Notes under the pieces: generated by a model
Database searches by the model: none
What the model saw: the letters and a program-made list of their open reading frames with translations, nothing else
What the model was told of the DNA's origin: nothing
Program-made: the position numbers and the translations under genes
Shown here: in pieces, positions 25,201 through 39,300 of the stretch
Layout of the letters: every line of letters begins with the position of its first letter
How positions within the stretch are numbered: the first letter of the stretch is position 1
Assembly: GCA_000507305.1 (NCBI GenBank)
Contig: DF241090.1
Span: forward strand, 1 to 64,000
DNA length: 64,000 bases
Direction of reading: 5' to 3'
Source of the DNA: Breviolum minutum Mf 1.05b.01
Taxonomy: Eukaryota > Sar > Dinophyceae > Suessiales > Symbiodiniaceae

Positions 25201-28200
25201 GTGACGTTGGAATTGGATGGAATTGGTTGCAAAATTCAATCTTAATTTTCAGGATATTCCACTACATGCCTTCAGGGGATGTCGCGTTTGCAATTTAGGT
25301 AGATGAAAAGAACATGGCTCCTTCACATTAGCATCCCTTCTTTTGTTCATATATCAATCCAAGTAAGGCTGATATCCGTTTCCCACCGATCATATTGTCA
25401 ACAGCCTGCTCACTTCACAGTCAACCCCAGAAAACACACAACTGATTTCAAACTTGTCTTTGGAATCATGTTGAAGCATCTTGTTTGATGTACATGATCT
25501 GGGTGGAAATTACGTATATAAAGTGTATAAGATTATTTAACCAGTCCTGTTACTAAAACTTACTACATTCAACATCATGATATAAACTCAGAAAGGTCTA
25601 CATTTTGGTCGTTGTGACGAAGATTCCTTCGACCACTCTTGGAGTCCGATGTTGATTTAGATGTGACTGGATATCCAATGAAAACCTGTCCCGATGATTT
25701 CTTGAAACCAAGCCATCAAATCAAAATTACAGTACATATGGATACATATGGGTCAATTGTTCACGAAGTTTGATGTTGCGAAACATCCCTGTTTCCTTTC
25801 AGATCGCAAAATCATCAAGACTGAAGGTTTTTGAAGTGACAACTATGCAATCATCTAATTTATATAGGAATATGTGCGACTTGCGACACACCACTGCTCG
25901 GTTACAATCACTTCATTGGGAAGCATTCAAGCCAAACAAAAAACACTCCCGTGAATTCCGCCAAACAAATCAGTTCAACTATCCCTTGGAGTTCAGAACT
26001 GACGACCGGTGGCACCTTGTCCAAAGCCAATGCTTTAGCATCTTTGCTCACCACTTTGACCGTAGCTGCACGAGGCTCGTTACGCAACAGGGCGCGCTCC
26101 CCAAAATATTGCCTTGGTGGCAGTGAGTGCGGAAACAGGAAACAGCTGTCCCAAAACTGAAAATCTTAGAAAAACGTGTCCAACATTGTTGGGAGAATCT
26201 GGCCTGCTTCGTGAAAAGACTACAAAAAGAAAGTAATTGAAAAGTTACGTTACGAGCATTCTTTAGAGGCTATCTTGATTTTGGGGAGTGTACCAAGCTC
26301 AATCAAGCCCATTGTGTGGTGGATACCGCCTGACGTTTGGCTGATGTTTGGTCGCTATAAATTTCCCAGAACCCTACTTCAACAGTGGTCCGTTCACAAG
26401 TCATTGATGGTTGATTATTCTTGCAATCATATTTCATATTTCATTCACCTGAATTTTTGTGAAACGAGCAGCAAGGGTGATTTCCTGTACACACTACTTT
26501 TGAGCACCCCACGTCAGCCCTGATTTGACTACTCTACTGGAACTGAATATTCAAAGCCTTGGCCATGGTGACTATTGAGATGTAGAACACCAAATCAACC
26601 ATTTTCTGCATGGAAGAGGTATGGGAATAGTACGGGAAGTAACTACATGTAGACATAATATAATATGCACATTTATATGCGTATATTATATATTATAGGA
26701 AATCGTTTTCCCCAAATGTGCGGGGGGTTGCTGAGCGTGTCACTCCACAAATCCTATGCGCTTAACACCTATATAATGTTTGGTCCATTTACCAAGATGG
26801 GCAGCTGGTAGCCATACTAAACACTTGGTAACTGGTGGGAATCGGGGTGACCCTCCAATCTGCCCTAGGTTGATTATTTGCCATGGGCGGATTTCTAGAT
26901 TCTACATAAATGGCATCATATGTTTGCCAACCTCAAAAAGCCCTTAAAAGACGGGAAAACCTTGGACATCAACTAATCAGCCACCTGGACTCTTTGTCCC
27001 GAAGTCAGCTAATGCTTTGGGGCCCGGTGGTTTGGGGCCCGGTGGTTTGGATTCCTAGGACTACCCTTGCCTCATGAAAGAGATTGTTACATCCGGGAAC
27101 CCCCGATTCGAATCCCAAACCACCAGGCCCCAAAACCAACAACTAACCATAAGCTGACGAAGATCCATGAAAAAAAAAACTGCCAAGAAATCTGCCAAGA
27201 TACGCAGTGCCCCGATCCTCACTCGCCTGTAAGCGTGCCTTTTCATCGCCTTGGTGGATTTCTTTTGGGAGCTTTGTGGAAGAGATCTTGGTACCACTAT
27301 GCCATTGGAAAGTGCAGCTTCATAAAGGACCCTCATAGAAATGAACAGACTATCATAATATATCTGACTGTCGGTGGGACGTGGATACACCCAATGTCAT
27401 AATCATAGCTTGTATAGAGAGTACAAGAGCTTGTGTTGTTTGAACTAGCCTCCCCGAAACCAACAGCTGGCGCCGGAACGTATGCTGGACCCCAAAGGGA
27501 AAGGATCATCTTTCTGCCATTTTTTGGGTCTATGTTACTTTCAGGGAGTGTAGCTGGTCTGTGGGGATTCTCATGTCATTGATGATAATCCCATTGCAGA
27601 AGGTTCACATGACAATCGAGTGTTTACAACCCAATCTAAAGATATATATTATCTGAAACATTCTGAAACTAAATGATCAAACAATCGCATCATAGGCATG
27701 ACTCACAACAGGGTGGAAGTAGATGCCAGTTGCGCCATCTACTTTCTGGGTGGTGAATCTGTCGAAAGAAGGGTTGTCTTATAACCATCCATTAAATCTA
27801 TTTAATCTGCAACCAACATGTAGAAATTCCCAACTTACATGAAACATTTGTTTTTAACCAACGGTATTAACATTGGTGATAGCACAATCCATCCCAATGC
27901 GGGTCAGTTTCGACCTTGAAATGATGGTGTCCTTTCATGAGCAACGTGGACATCTCAACGCTGATGTGGATGGCCCCGTTGTGTTGAAGATTCGAGTCCC
28001 CAAGAAGTTTTTGTGGCTTCCCAACAACCTTGACCTTTAAGTTTTGGGCATCTTGCGGGGACTCACTCGTGTAGCCATGCATTTTTCCGGCGTCTCTGCG
28101 ACAATTCCTTCCCCTTTTCCAACGCTATTTCCGCACATCGTTAGTTCAACCCACGGTGGTTGTCACCAAGTGACCATCCACAGAGACGGCTACCTCACCT

Positions 28201-31200
28201 TCGAAGAGGATGTAGAAAGTCGTGCCAGCATCACCTGGACCCAGCTGGGGTTGGACTTGGTAAAAAAAAACTGCCTGGTTTACTCAATGGACCCCCCCGA
28301 AGTACTTGCCCTTCAAAAATGTGTCAGTTCTATAGGTAAATCTGCAGTAACGCGTGTGTGGAGATGGGGTGTGCGCGTCCTTCATTTGATGTAGTTTAAC
28401 AGTTTGACCCGATAATTTGTGACCAAAACGGGTAGAAGTTGACCAAGATTACCTATCCAAAACGACTTGCAGTACAGTATACGGTATGAGTGAAAGGTAG
28501 ATGTAACTCCCAACGCAGGGAATTTAGTAAAAAGGACAGTTAAAAAACCTATCAGAATAACATCTTACATCATCACATTTCCGGGCATCATTCTGCAAGA
28601 ACACTATTATGAGTTAGTTCATCATCCCTCACAACTATCAGGAGATTCCCAAGTTGCAGCTCACCGTGTTTAACCGTATCTAACCTACCCGATAGGGATG
28701 TGCTCAAAAGGTGTCTAAAACTCTCCTGAAACAGGCTTTCTTTCGTCACTTTATTTCTTGAGGCTGAAACTATCTCAAGGCAAAGCATAACCGTGTAACT
28801 GTCACCCGGCATCTGAACAACCTCGGCCATTGCCCCCCCCCTTTTTTTGTTCGCATCAGCACTGGCACCTTGTTGGATAATCACATCATTCTTCGAGAAG
28901 TGTTTCTCCATCAGGGCTGAGGCAACTTGTTGCTTTTCTGCGGCCAATAAGCTATTGAGGATTTCGACTCTGCTCAAATACTTCACGTACTCTTGAATCT
29001 TCCTGAACCAAAGGGGCTGGATGTAATTGGTTCCATGAAGTTTGTTTTCAGTGGGTTCTTTTTTGACAGGAGCACAGGTTGGTTGCTTACTTACAGTAAA
29101 TTCAGAGGATGACAAAAAAATTCAGAATAAGAAGAACCTTTTGAGGAACGTTATGTGCAATCCCCAAAGCAAAAAACGGCCAAAAACCTGACACTCTTGT
29201 AGTACGCACTAGTTACAAATATTAGATATCATGTTGCACACGCAGAAAGGATCTTATCAACCTTGATAAATTGTCATATATCACCAACTCGGATTTCCTT
29301 GCAGCTGGGATTCCTTATTAAACTACCTTTGAGGGAGAGGTTGCGTAATTTCAGTATAATTCACCCAGATTCAATCATAAATCAGCTTCAAACATAGAAA
29401 TTTATGCAGATTTTAAAGTTTTAGGTAGGATGCAAACACTCCAAAAATACCGGAACTTCCCCCAAAGCTGTCTCGTGACCTCACACAGTCCAGAAATCCA
29501 GCAATAAGTGGCAAGGATGAACTACCAAGCTCAAGTGGTTGGTCGGATTTCTGAAGCATCGACGGTATGCATGGTATATATATAATACATATATGTAATT
29601 AATCTATATATATTATATCATCATATATTTATATGTACATGTGTGGTTCCAACTAAGACACAACTTCATTGGTGTCTGCATTGCTATGGAAGCATATGAA
29701 AGCATGCCTGGACAGCTGAGGCATCCCCTCCCCTTTCTACTGCTTGTGTCTGTATACACACATCGTCACATCATTCTATAAACATGGTACGGTACCGTAT
29801 TTCAAATGTCATGGTCATATATTTGTTGTTGATATGTAGAAAAAGATTTTCCCACGATTTTAGGAGTATTCCCCAAATCCCAAATGACCTCACCACCATC
29901 AAAACCGAGCAGCTCGTCTGAGACTTTCATCAAGATGTCCTTCAAGACAACAAGAGACATGTTTCATGTTCTCTAAGCTTCCATGTGAGGCACGAAAAAG
30001 AATACTCTCCTATTCTATGAAATCCTGTGGGTAGTGAAGGGATTTCCTTTTCATGTGCGATTCAAACAAACAGGGGCCGAGTTTTTTCTTGGCTCAAGTG
30101 CATTGTGAGGTGCTAAACCGGCCTCAAACACCGACTGAAAAATGTCCAAAAAGGATCAAAGAAGTATATCACCCAGAAAGTGTGCTGGGGACATGTTTGT
30201 TTGTCCATTCAAGGTTTCAACAATTAATACAGGTAAATTTGGTAGCAAGGACTGCCTCTATTCCTCTCGAACTGCTTGGAGTACAGTTGCCTCTCTAAGC
30301 AAGCCTGTTTTGTTCGAATCGAATTCCTTCCCAGTTTGCCACATGTTTGTTCATCTCCCTCCTTGAAGTTCTTGCGATCGATGACCCACACCACCGAAGC
30401 TTCCTATGGTGGCAGTTGGTCTCGGCCCATCCCTGAAAATAAACAGTTGGATTACAATTGATTGGTTGGATAATATAGGGGTTAGGGGGGAAATCTACGT
30501 CGGAGATAGCCGCCAAAATTAGCCAAACAGGCAGGCAGAAAAACTAAGGGTTTCGTTAACGAAACAAAAAAAACGTGAAATTGAATCATCTATAGCCCTT
30601 TGTAGATAGAGGAGTTAAATTCGCAACATCTTCGCATCCATACCATCTGGTCAACTTTGACTCTCATGAATCTCAACAACTAGTTCAATATAGTGTAAAA
30701 ACTGAAAGATTGTCCTACTCTCGGTGGAAGAAGCCGAGGTGGGTCTAACTCAGGGTACGCTACATGAATGACCCAAAAATTCGTCTCAACGTGTTGTACC
30801 AAGCAAAAGTGTCTTCACCACGTAGTCTGGGAGTCTGGGAATGAAAAACAAACAATATCACTAAGAAGAAACTATTATCCTATGTCATTACTCGAAACAC
30901 CACAAGAATTTTGCAATGTCTCGGAAATAGTGCCTACAGTAGCTTTTCGGTATGTCCAATAGCTACAGTATATATACTACGTCACTGCGTCCTATGAGGT
31001 CAGCCTCTCTTCAACTACAGTGATGGACTGGTCAACCTCCTAACTGTACCCGCCGAAGGTGCATAGAAGCCCCTCAAAGGGAGACGGGTAAACAATCCCA
31101 TCTTCAGCCCTCAACTAATAGGCTTGGTAGTTGGTCTGTCTAAAATTCCCAGCGCCTGAAACGTGTAACTGTCACAAGAATTCACCTGGCCGCGTTTTGT

Positions 31201-34200
31201 AACGCAAGCTGAAAATAATGACGTCATTTCATGAGCTGAAAGCATTTTAATTTAATTTTAATCATGAACTCCTGAGAATTGGAGGATGTATGGGAGCTTC
31301 AAGCCAATCATTAACCACTGATCGCTAATCTCAGGCATTCAAGGGCGAAAATTAACCCTGCCAACACTTCCGGAAAAATCATCCAATCCATCCGTGAGAA
31401 ACGAGTGTCTTTGGCCACCACCGTCGCAGCGCGAGGTACCAGGTAGAGCAAAGCAAGCTCACCAAAGCTGCCTGAGGAATGGACCGGTGTATCGCAAGCG
31501 GACATGTGATATGGATGATGGGCATATATTTTGGGTGATGACCTTCTCAGGATTCCGTTGGCACGTGAGGATTTCTTGAGTTGGAAGTTTGTAGTGAAAA
31601 TCTTGCTGCTGACGCTTTCAGGAAGCGAGATCACACTAAGGCATACTAAACATAGTAATGAATCTGCCGTCGCAAATTAAACTGGTAATCAAATTTTGGT
31701 TTCCTTTCACCATAAGGTGACATGTTTTTCATCACCCCTGCTACAAACCAAGGGACTTCAAGCAAAATCAGACACAACTTTTCCAAGTTGAAACGTGGGG
31801 AGGGAAACTTTCAGAGGGAATTGTTTGTGGATTGGCTCCAAAAGGTGAAATTTTAGTTGACTTATGTATCAATTTTGGGGGGTGTCAATCCTTTTTGACC
31901 CTTTACTCACCGATCTTTTTTGGGGGGGAAGGGTTTTTGCAATCCAAGGCAATACCTTTTATCTTATTGGGAAACAACGACTGGTTTTCTTGAAGGTCGA
32001 CAAGCTGCCACCACTCGTCACGGTTTGCACCAGTTGTTTCTTGCTCCTCAGGCTCGAGCAAGCGTTTCTCACCACGTGGGACTCTGTGATGGAGAAGATT
32101 CATTGTGGGAGTCTTGCGTTGCAGCAACAAGAATGAAGAGCTGATTCTCTGACTGGCATCATAAGACTAAAATATATCTAACGCATACTGTAATTTCTGA
32201 GATCTGACCAATTCCTGTATAATTCCCAAGCATGCATTCTCCATGGGATATCACTGGAGAGTACTGCCCTCACCTTGCCTCCCTTCAGAGCAAATAATTG
32301 GAAGTGGAACATGTTGAAGAACAAAAAAAACTACAATGAGTTTCCACGGCTTGACATCACAGCATCCTTGGAACTAAATACTAAATACCAAGCTTCAATC
32401 ACAAGTATATGATATATATATATATAAATACATATACATAACATATATATATATATATTATTGTGATATAATGTGATATAATGTGATATAATATGATATA
32501 ATATGATATGATATGATATAATAATATAATATGTATATATTATATTGTATACACAAGATATATAGCATATTCACACACAAGCGAGAACTCCATGGGACTC
32601 CCCAATTCGGACTCTTAAAAAAAATCCGCCACAGAAATCCATGGCAACCTTGCTCAACAAATTTTGGACAAGCTTCTCGTCGCCTTTATCCTCAGAGCAA
32701 TGGGAATGGTATTCCTGTTGTAGTTGGTGGTTGAACCAACCCATTTGAACAAATCTTAGTCAATTTGGATCATTTCCCCAAGTAGGGGATGCTTGAAACC
32801 ATCACCTATTGTTGTATTGATATGAACAAAAACTCAGTTGATTCGGGAATATTCTGCCAGGTAAACAAGTATGAAAAGAATGTCTACTAGGAATATGCAA
32901 GACGTACAATAGGTACAACACTAAATGAACCACAAACGAACCACTGATTCTTGCGTTGACTGTTGCGAAATCATCCCTGCATGGATTTGCATGGTGATGT
33001 TATGGAGGGATAAGGCCAAAAAACTTCACCAACCTAAATTGTCAGGTGGTTGAGAACGAGTCCCATATACTCCACCATCTTTTGGGCAAGGTCAAGTGAG
33101 GTCATTATGTTTCATCCAGAATGCTGCTTTCAAGAAGGCAAAGCAGGCATGGAGCTTATCTCTTTACCAAGTTGATTTGGATGGTTTACCGGCTAACCTG
33201 CCCATTTCATCCTACTAGTAGATGACGAAAACAACCTCTTTTTGCCTCTTAATATTTGAGCTTTGAAGTCCAATCCCCAAAACCACTTGGAAAGGTTCAA
33301 CGATGGACAAGGATCACAATACTATGATTTTCCATTCCCAAAACTTCCATTCCTTTTGAACTTCATTCATCAACCTCAAAAAGAAAATACGACCCCCATG
33401 AACCCCTCGTGTGTGGAACCCGTTATGGGTTAGAAATTACCAAACCACAGGGATCTACTTTCCGTTTTCGCAATTTTGCAGTCCCAAAAAAAACTGGTAT
33501 CTAATTGGTTTCAACCGCCGCTAAAAGCTCTCCATGTTTGTTCCGCATCCACGAAAACATCTCCAGGACAAATTGGCAAACCAAGGTGCTGCCACGAAGA
33601 TTTCGAAGGTGCCGGATTGACAGATGTAGAAATAATCCGCCGCCAAATCCCCTTGCGCGATAATCTCCTGGCCAAAGGCACCAAAGGGACCAAAATATAT
33701 TTAAAAAAAACGCCCCCCCCCCCATTTGTTGGTGGGATTCTCCATCTTTTACCCATCTTTTTGTAAACTACACTACAGTTGGTGCGCAGTGCACTAGAAG
33801 AACAATCGATAGTATATGACTAACCGAGTTCCCGACCTTCTAGAAGAACATTTTGCGACATTTTATCGGCATAGCACGCCTATCAATATCCACAAAATGA
33901 TATTGAATCGTATTCCGTGTCAATCTTTGTAAGTTCATATGAATCTATCGTATCTGTGCAATTTACCTCAAATTCCAAATGCAGGTTTTGTAAAGTTTGT
34001 CCTTTGTTTTTTCGTGCATTTCTGATCCATTTCCTTGTCACAAGTTGCAAAGCAGCAAACTTTTGGAAATTTGAAAATCAAGTTCAGGAATCATGCGCCT
34101 CTATGAAATTTTCCTGAAAGGAATGGAATCAATGAAATCTACCGCTATGGTTGCGCCTCTTGATACCTGCAACGACCACCAACCCGGGATAATCCCCCTT

Positions 34201-36105
34201 GCCTTGCCAGATGGCACCGTTTCCTTCCACGCGATGTCGATGATCCTGGGGCATCCAGGGTTGGGTGAAGTGTCATCAGTCATCCTTTCCAGCATCCAGT
34301 CATACCTCCTACGGTGAATGGGGTGTTGAAGGCATATGTTGCGATCCTTCAAATAACATCTTTAAAGAAGGTACTGTTGATGGATGAAATCCTGCACCAG
34401 TTGATAGGTCGCATTTCTAATTCTTTACGCATGGATTCCAGGTGGTGATCCCCCAGAGAATCACTTCAACCAATGGGGGGTGACACCTGATGAGTGAGAA
34501 TCCCTCTCTCTGTAAGGATTCCTCGAATAGGCTCAGCCACCCAACACAAACCACCAACAACACTAAATCGATGCAAGATCAAATTTATCTACCAACCAAA
34601 AGAACTCCCAAAAAATGCCCTCAAGAGAACGATTAACACTTTCAAGATGTTTCAACACACCCTACTTTTCGAGGTGATACGTTGACCTGTAAACTACCCA
34701 TAATGTAGAGAAATATATATTAGAACATGATGCCTTTGGGTAATCCCCTTACCATGAAATGTTCTAATCATTCTAAATCATCTCACCTTTGGGACTCTGT
34801 GGTCGGACAATGGCCAATGGAGTTGAAACTTGGGTCCACGACACCGCAAAATCCCATGTTTGGAACGTATTCACCTAGACAATCCTGGCAAATTTTGAGA
34901 GTTCTGTGTATTTTCTTTAATTTGATGGTAGCAAAACTCCAAAACGAGATAAAATATGATAAAATACTCATTTCACAAGCTAGGCACAGATCAGATCTAC
35001 TGGTGTCAAACACTGAATCGGTATTAGAGGATTCTGAAACTGATATGGTGGTGGGTCCAATTAAGTAGACCCCTGATTCAATGGATCTTCTTGAAGATAC
35101 CACAATGATCATCCAACATTCTGAAGCTGGAATACAAAAGCCTAGTGAAACGATGTCACAGCGCTTGTGCAGCAAGTCAGTGTCTCGAAGTGAAGGGCTG
35201 TCATATCCGGTGCAAGTTGTGTATCTCTAATTTGGGTAAGTATCCCCAAAGAGAGAAGCATGAGATGAAGCAATGAAACCACCGCATTGAAGGTAGATAG
35301 ATATCTGATTCTGGTAGAGGTTGGTACAGTACTCATTAGGAAAGTCGCCTGAATTGAAAACTCCTGAGTAAATTCTCAGATTTGCTTGTTTCCTGAGAAG
35401 AAATTCAAAAAAAAAAGCATCTTCCTGAAAAAGACATCATGGATCCTCTAAAAGTTCACCCACCAAAATCAAGCAAACCGCGGTTCAACCGTTAGTGATT
35501 TCACAGTAAAACGCTGACATCCTCACCAGCCAAGTCACTGTTTCACGCGAACCTCATCCAGCTTCACCTCAAAAAGTTGACCATTCCATTGGGGATTTCG
35601 CGGTTTTTGGACGGTTTTTTGTTGAATGTTTCAATGGTGGTTTTTACCGTAGGTTTAGGGTATTGGATGTTTTTGTGATTTGAGTTCCAACCTATTACAA
35701 GTAAGATTTAAGACTATGTACACCTTAGAAATTTCAAATAGACCCTTGACATGATGGTCTGGAAGAGGAAGTTCCTTCCAAATTAAAGCCTTTTTTGGTG
35801 TCCATGTGAATGCTTTGAGGGTGCATTGAAACATTGGTTGATAGCCGGGTATTTTCCTGGAGGTCTCAGCTGCAGGATACCATATTCAACAGGCCACTAT
35901 TGATACCCACCACATATTGCTGGAACCAGGAAACTGCCTTTCAACAATGTCATACAATATCTTCATGCTTGAACTAGGGGGTCACTAATGAGTCATCTGG
36001 AATTCAAACCATCAATCATCCACAGTATGTCAGTAGCGAACCAACAAAAAAATACTGGCTAAAAAAAAAGACAACCAAGCAAACAAACAAAAAAACAAAA
36101 AAACG

Positions 36106-36139
<34 letters not shown>

Positions 36140-36273
36140 GTGAGTAACTAACCAACCAACCAACCAACCAACTAACTAACTAACTAACTAACTAACTAAG
36201 TATCAAAGAGACAAACAAACAAACAAACAAACAAACAAACAAACAAACAAACAAACAAACAGACAAAGAAACA

Positions 36274-36313
<40 letters not shown>

Positions 36314-39300
36314 AACAAACTAAGTGACAAACAACAAAAGTGAACGAATGGACTGAGTAACCAACAAACTAACGAAGGAACTAACGAACTAGCTATTTAA
36401 CCAGCCAACTAGCGAACTAACAAACTAACTGACTAACTAACCAACTATTGGCTGGCTAAAGAGTCTGACAAACTATCTCACTATCGTATACACAAACAAA
36501 CTTACAAACTGACTATGATCCAACATGATCCAACTGATCCAACTACCTCATTAGTTGGCTGACTCACAGATCAAGTCGACATTGACTGATTACTGTATCT
36601 TTGATGTGTTGACTGAGTGCATTCAATTAAGGTCAGCTTTTCTTGCAGCCAAAGGACCATGGTTTGGATATTCTCGTTCTTCTTTAAGGCCATTTCCATC
36701 AATTGTCTTTCCTCGTTGGTCTTCTCCGAGGGCGCTTTGACGACCAACTGTCGTTTGCCACCAGCGCCAACGGCCTTTCGGTTGGCAAATTGGATCTTCT
36801 CGTTCAAGCCCATCCTGGTTTCAGCAGGCTAAAGAGAAGTTGGACAACAGATCCGGTGGCCATGTTGAAAGCCCTTGAAAGAAGGATCTTGTTCTGAAAG
36901 GCTCCAGGGTGACTACCAGTATGTACTTCCATTTTCGTCTAAACTGACTTTCAAGGGTTGGGAATCCCTGCAATGAGAGGGATGGTTTTTGGAACCCTGA
37001 AAAACTCCAAGTCGATTTGTCAAACCCAAACAACGGTGCATCAACCGTTCACTCCCAAATGGCCGTTTAGAAAAAAGCCTTGTCAATGCATGTCTGCTCG
37101 GAGAGAAGGGGAGAATCATGTAAGCCTTGTTCCAAATTGTCTATGTGTGTCATCCCTGAAACGACTTGTTGTTAAAAAAACGCAGATGTACTATAACATT
37201 ATCATCATCCCCCAGATCTTTTTCCTTGGTTCTTCTAGGAGCTTCCTACTACCAGGATGCTGGGCCCCATGTGATTTGAACCACCAGAGCTATTCATGTT
37301 GGTCGCCCAGTTCGAGGGTAGGCCATGTCAATCACTGTTACAGTTTCCAAACATATGTATACTGTATACACATACATGTATATATGTTGTATATGTAAAT
37401 TGAAATGATATGTTGTACTGTGCTGATTTTTAAAGACGGGTGTAAAAAGACGGGAAATTTCCTGAACACCCAAATCAACTACAAGCACCATGTCGTGTTA
37501 GATTTAGATGTTTCATAATGTTCAACAAGTCACCGATCCCCCCCATTTCGCTCCAAGCATCTGCTTAAACTTCTCCTGTGTAATTTTCAAGGTCCTGATC
37601 TCTGATACCTCAGGTCACCGGCTTCCGTGAAAAGAAACTACCGCAGGGTTTGGTTGGGTTTTTTTTTCAAACTTCGCTATGGTGAAATCATCATGCTATT
37701 GGAATCCAACAATTACCGGTTATAAAACAGTGATATGTATATATATATATTATGTATATATATATGTACGTATATATGTGTATGATTGATAAAAGAAGTA
37801 TTGACGTGCAAATCCCCTTCGGTGGAACCCTAGTAAACAAAAGGAGTTGATAACCTGTGGGCACTAAAGATGAATTCTCAAGAGTAGAAAATCATTCAAT
37901 TACCCTCCGAAAGTTTAAGAACCTGAAAATGACACCCTGGAAGAGGAGATTCCTTTTGGAAACCATAGTTTGAGATGTCATGTTAAACGCTGGGAGTCTT
38001 TCTGGGTGAAAAAGTATCATCATTTGCAGAGCTCAATTGCCCTCTCCTTGCCTTAAGGCTACAGAATCACAAGTGTTCTATGACTGTCTCAGGTCATTCA
38101 GTCAACTCTGGAAAAATTACAAGACTTCACTAAGCAACGAAAACTGTTGGTCGTCTTCCGTCAAACATCTGGCTTCAAAATGCTTCAAAAATTCTGGACT
38201 GAAGCCTTTCGGACATTGGGTTTAAAATGGAACAAATGGAAAAGTCTTGGCTGCCAGACATTTTTTTGGGGGAAAAAGAAACATCATCATTATGTCATCA
38301 ACATTACTAGGACTACTTCTCTTGAACTTCTTTCGACCAGTTGGAAAATGACCAAGATACAGCTTTGATCGTGGCTGAACGGGGTTCATTCCGCAGCAAG
38401 GCGTTCTCTCCTTGGTTCGGATGTTGTGGAGCTGAGCTATGGATTTCAGAGCCCCAAGTCCCAAGTTCTTCAGAATTTTAGATGGGATGAAATAGAGCCC
38501 CAAATTCTTGGTGAAAACGGATTTGCGGGAATTTTAGTTGGCAGGTTTGGAAAGGAACCTTTTCACCAACCAAGCCTAGCGGGAGGGCGTTTGTGTGTGA
38601 TTGGTCTTTTCCCATCTACTTTCACCTCAAGGTCATTTTTTGAACACTATGATAGCACTAGTATGAGCCCTGTTTAAGGAAATAATTGTACCGTTGATTA
38701 TTCAAGTTCCTTTGCAGTTGGCCTCCTGCCCGAACCTCCCCAAGTTGAGGATTTCAACTTGTGAACACCATCCACCATCGTGGCTCAAAATAATTGACGC
38801 CTCCAACTAATGAAATGAATACTAAACAGACATGGTCCTAAATCATCACTCCTTTTCTGCCACAATTTTGAGTCACAGCCTGCCAAGATCATCTATCAAA
38901 TTTCAATCACCTTCCTCCTCAATGCACACACCCACCAGAAATCAGAGCGCGCTATGCCCTGGAAAGGTATACAGATTGGTAGAGACCCTTTATAAACAAC
39001 TACGTTACATGGTATCTAAGCAAATATATCTATTTTCCCACAAAAAATAGAACTCCAATCCGCTTGCCGAGATGCCGAAATAATCTCCTTGTTTCAGAGA
39101 GGCCACTTTCTTCTGACTGCCACCTGTTGCCAAGTTCCAATTCGACCAAGCAGATATGTTTGTTTTGCATAGATGCGCCCGTGTTTGTGGGAGGTGCAAG
39201 CCCACCTCACTTGGACAATAGATGAAAATAGTTATATGATTTCTGCTGGGCGACACCCCCAACATGTTTAAGTCCAGCCAAATCCTTGAGCATCCGGGAG

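Noticed and set aside
30077..30100. TTTTTTCTTGGCTCAAG, resembling the 3' end of the dinoflagellate spliced leader
   Set aside because: Only the last ten bases (TTGGCTCAAG) match and the CCGTAGCCA part is absent. It sits in a kinase intron. One such match in this much sequence is not surprising.
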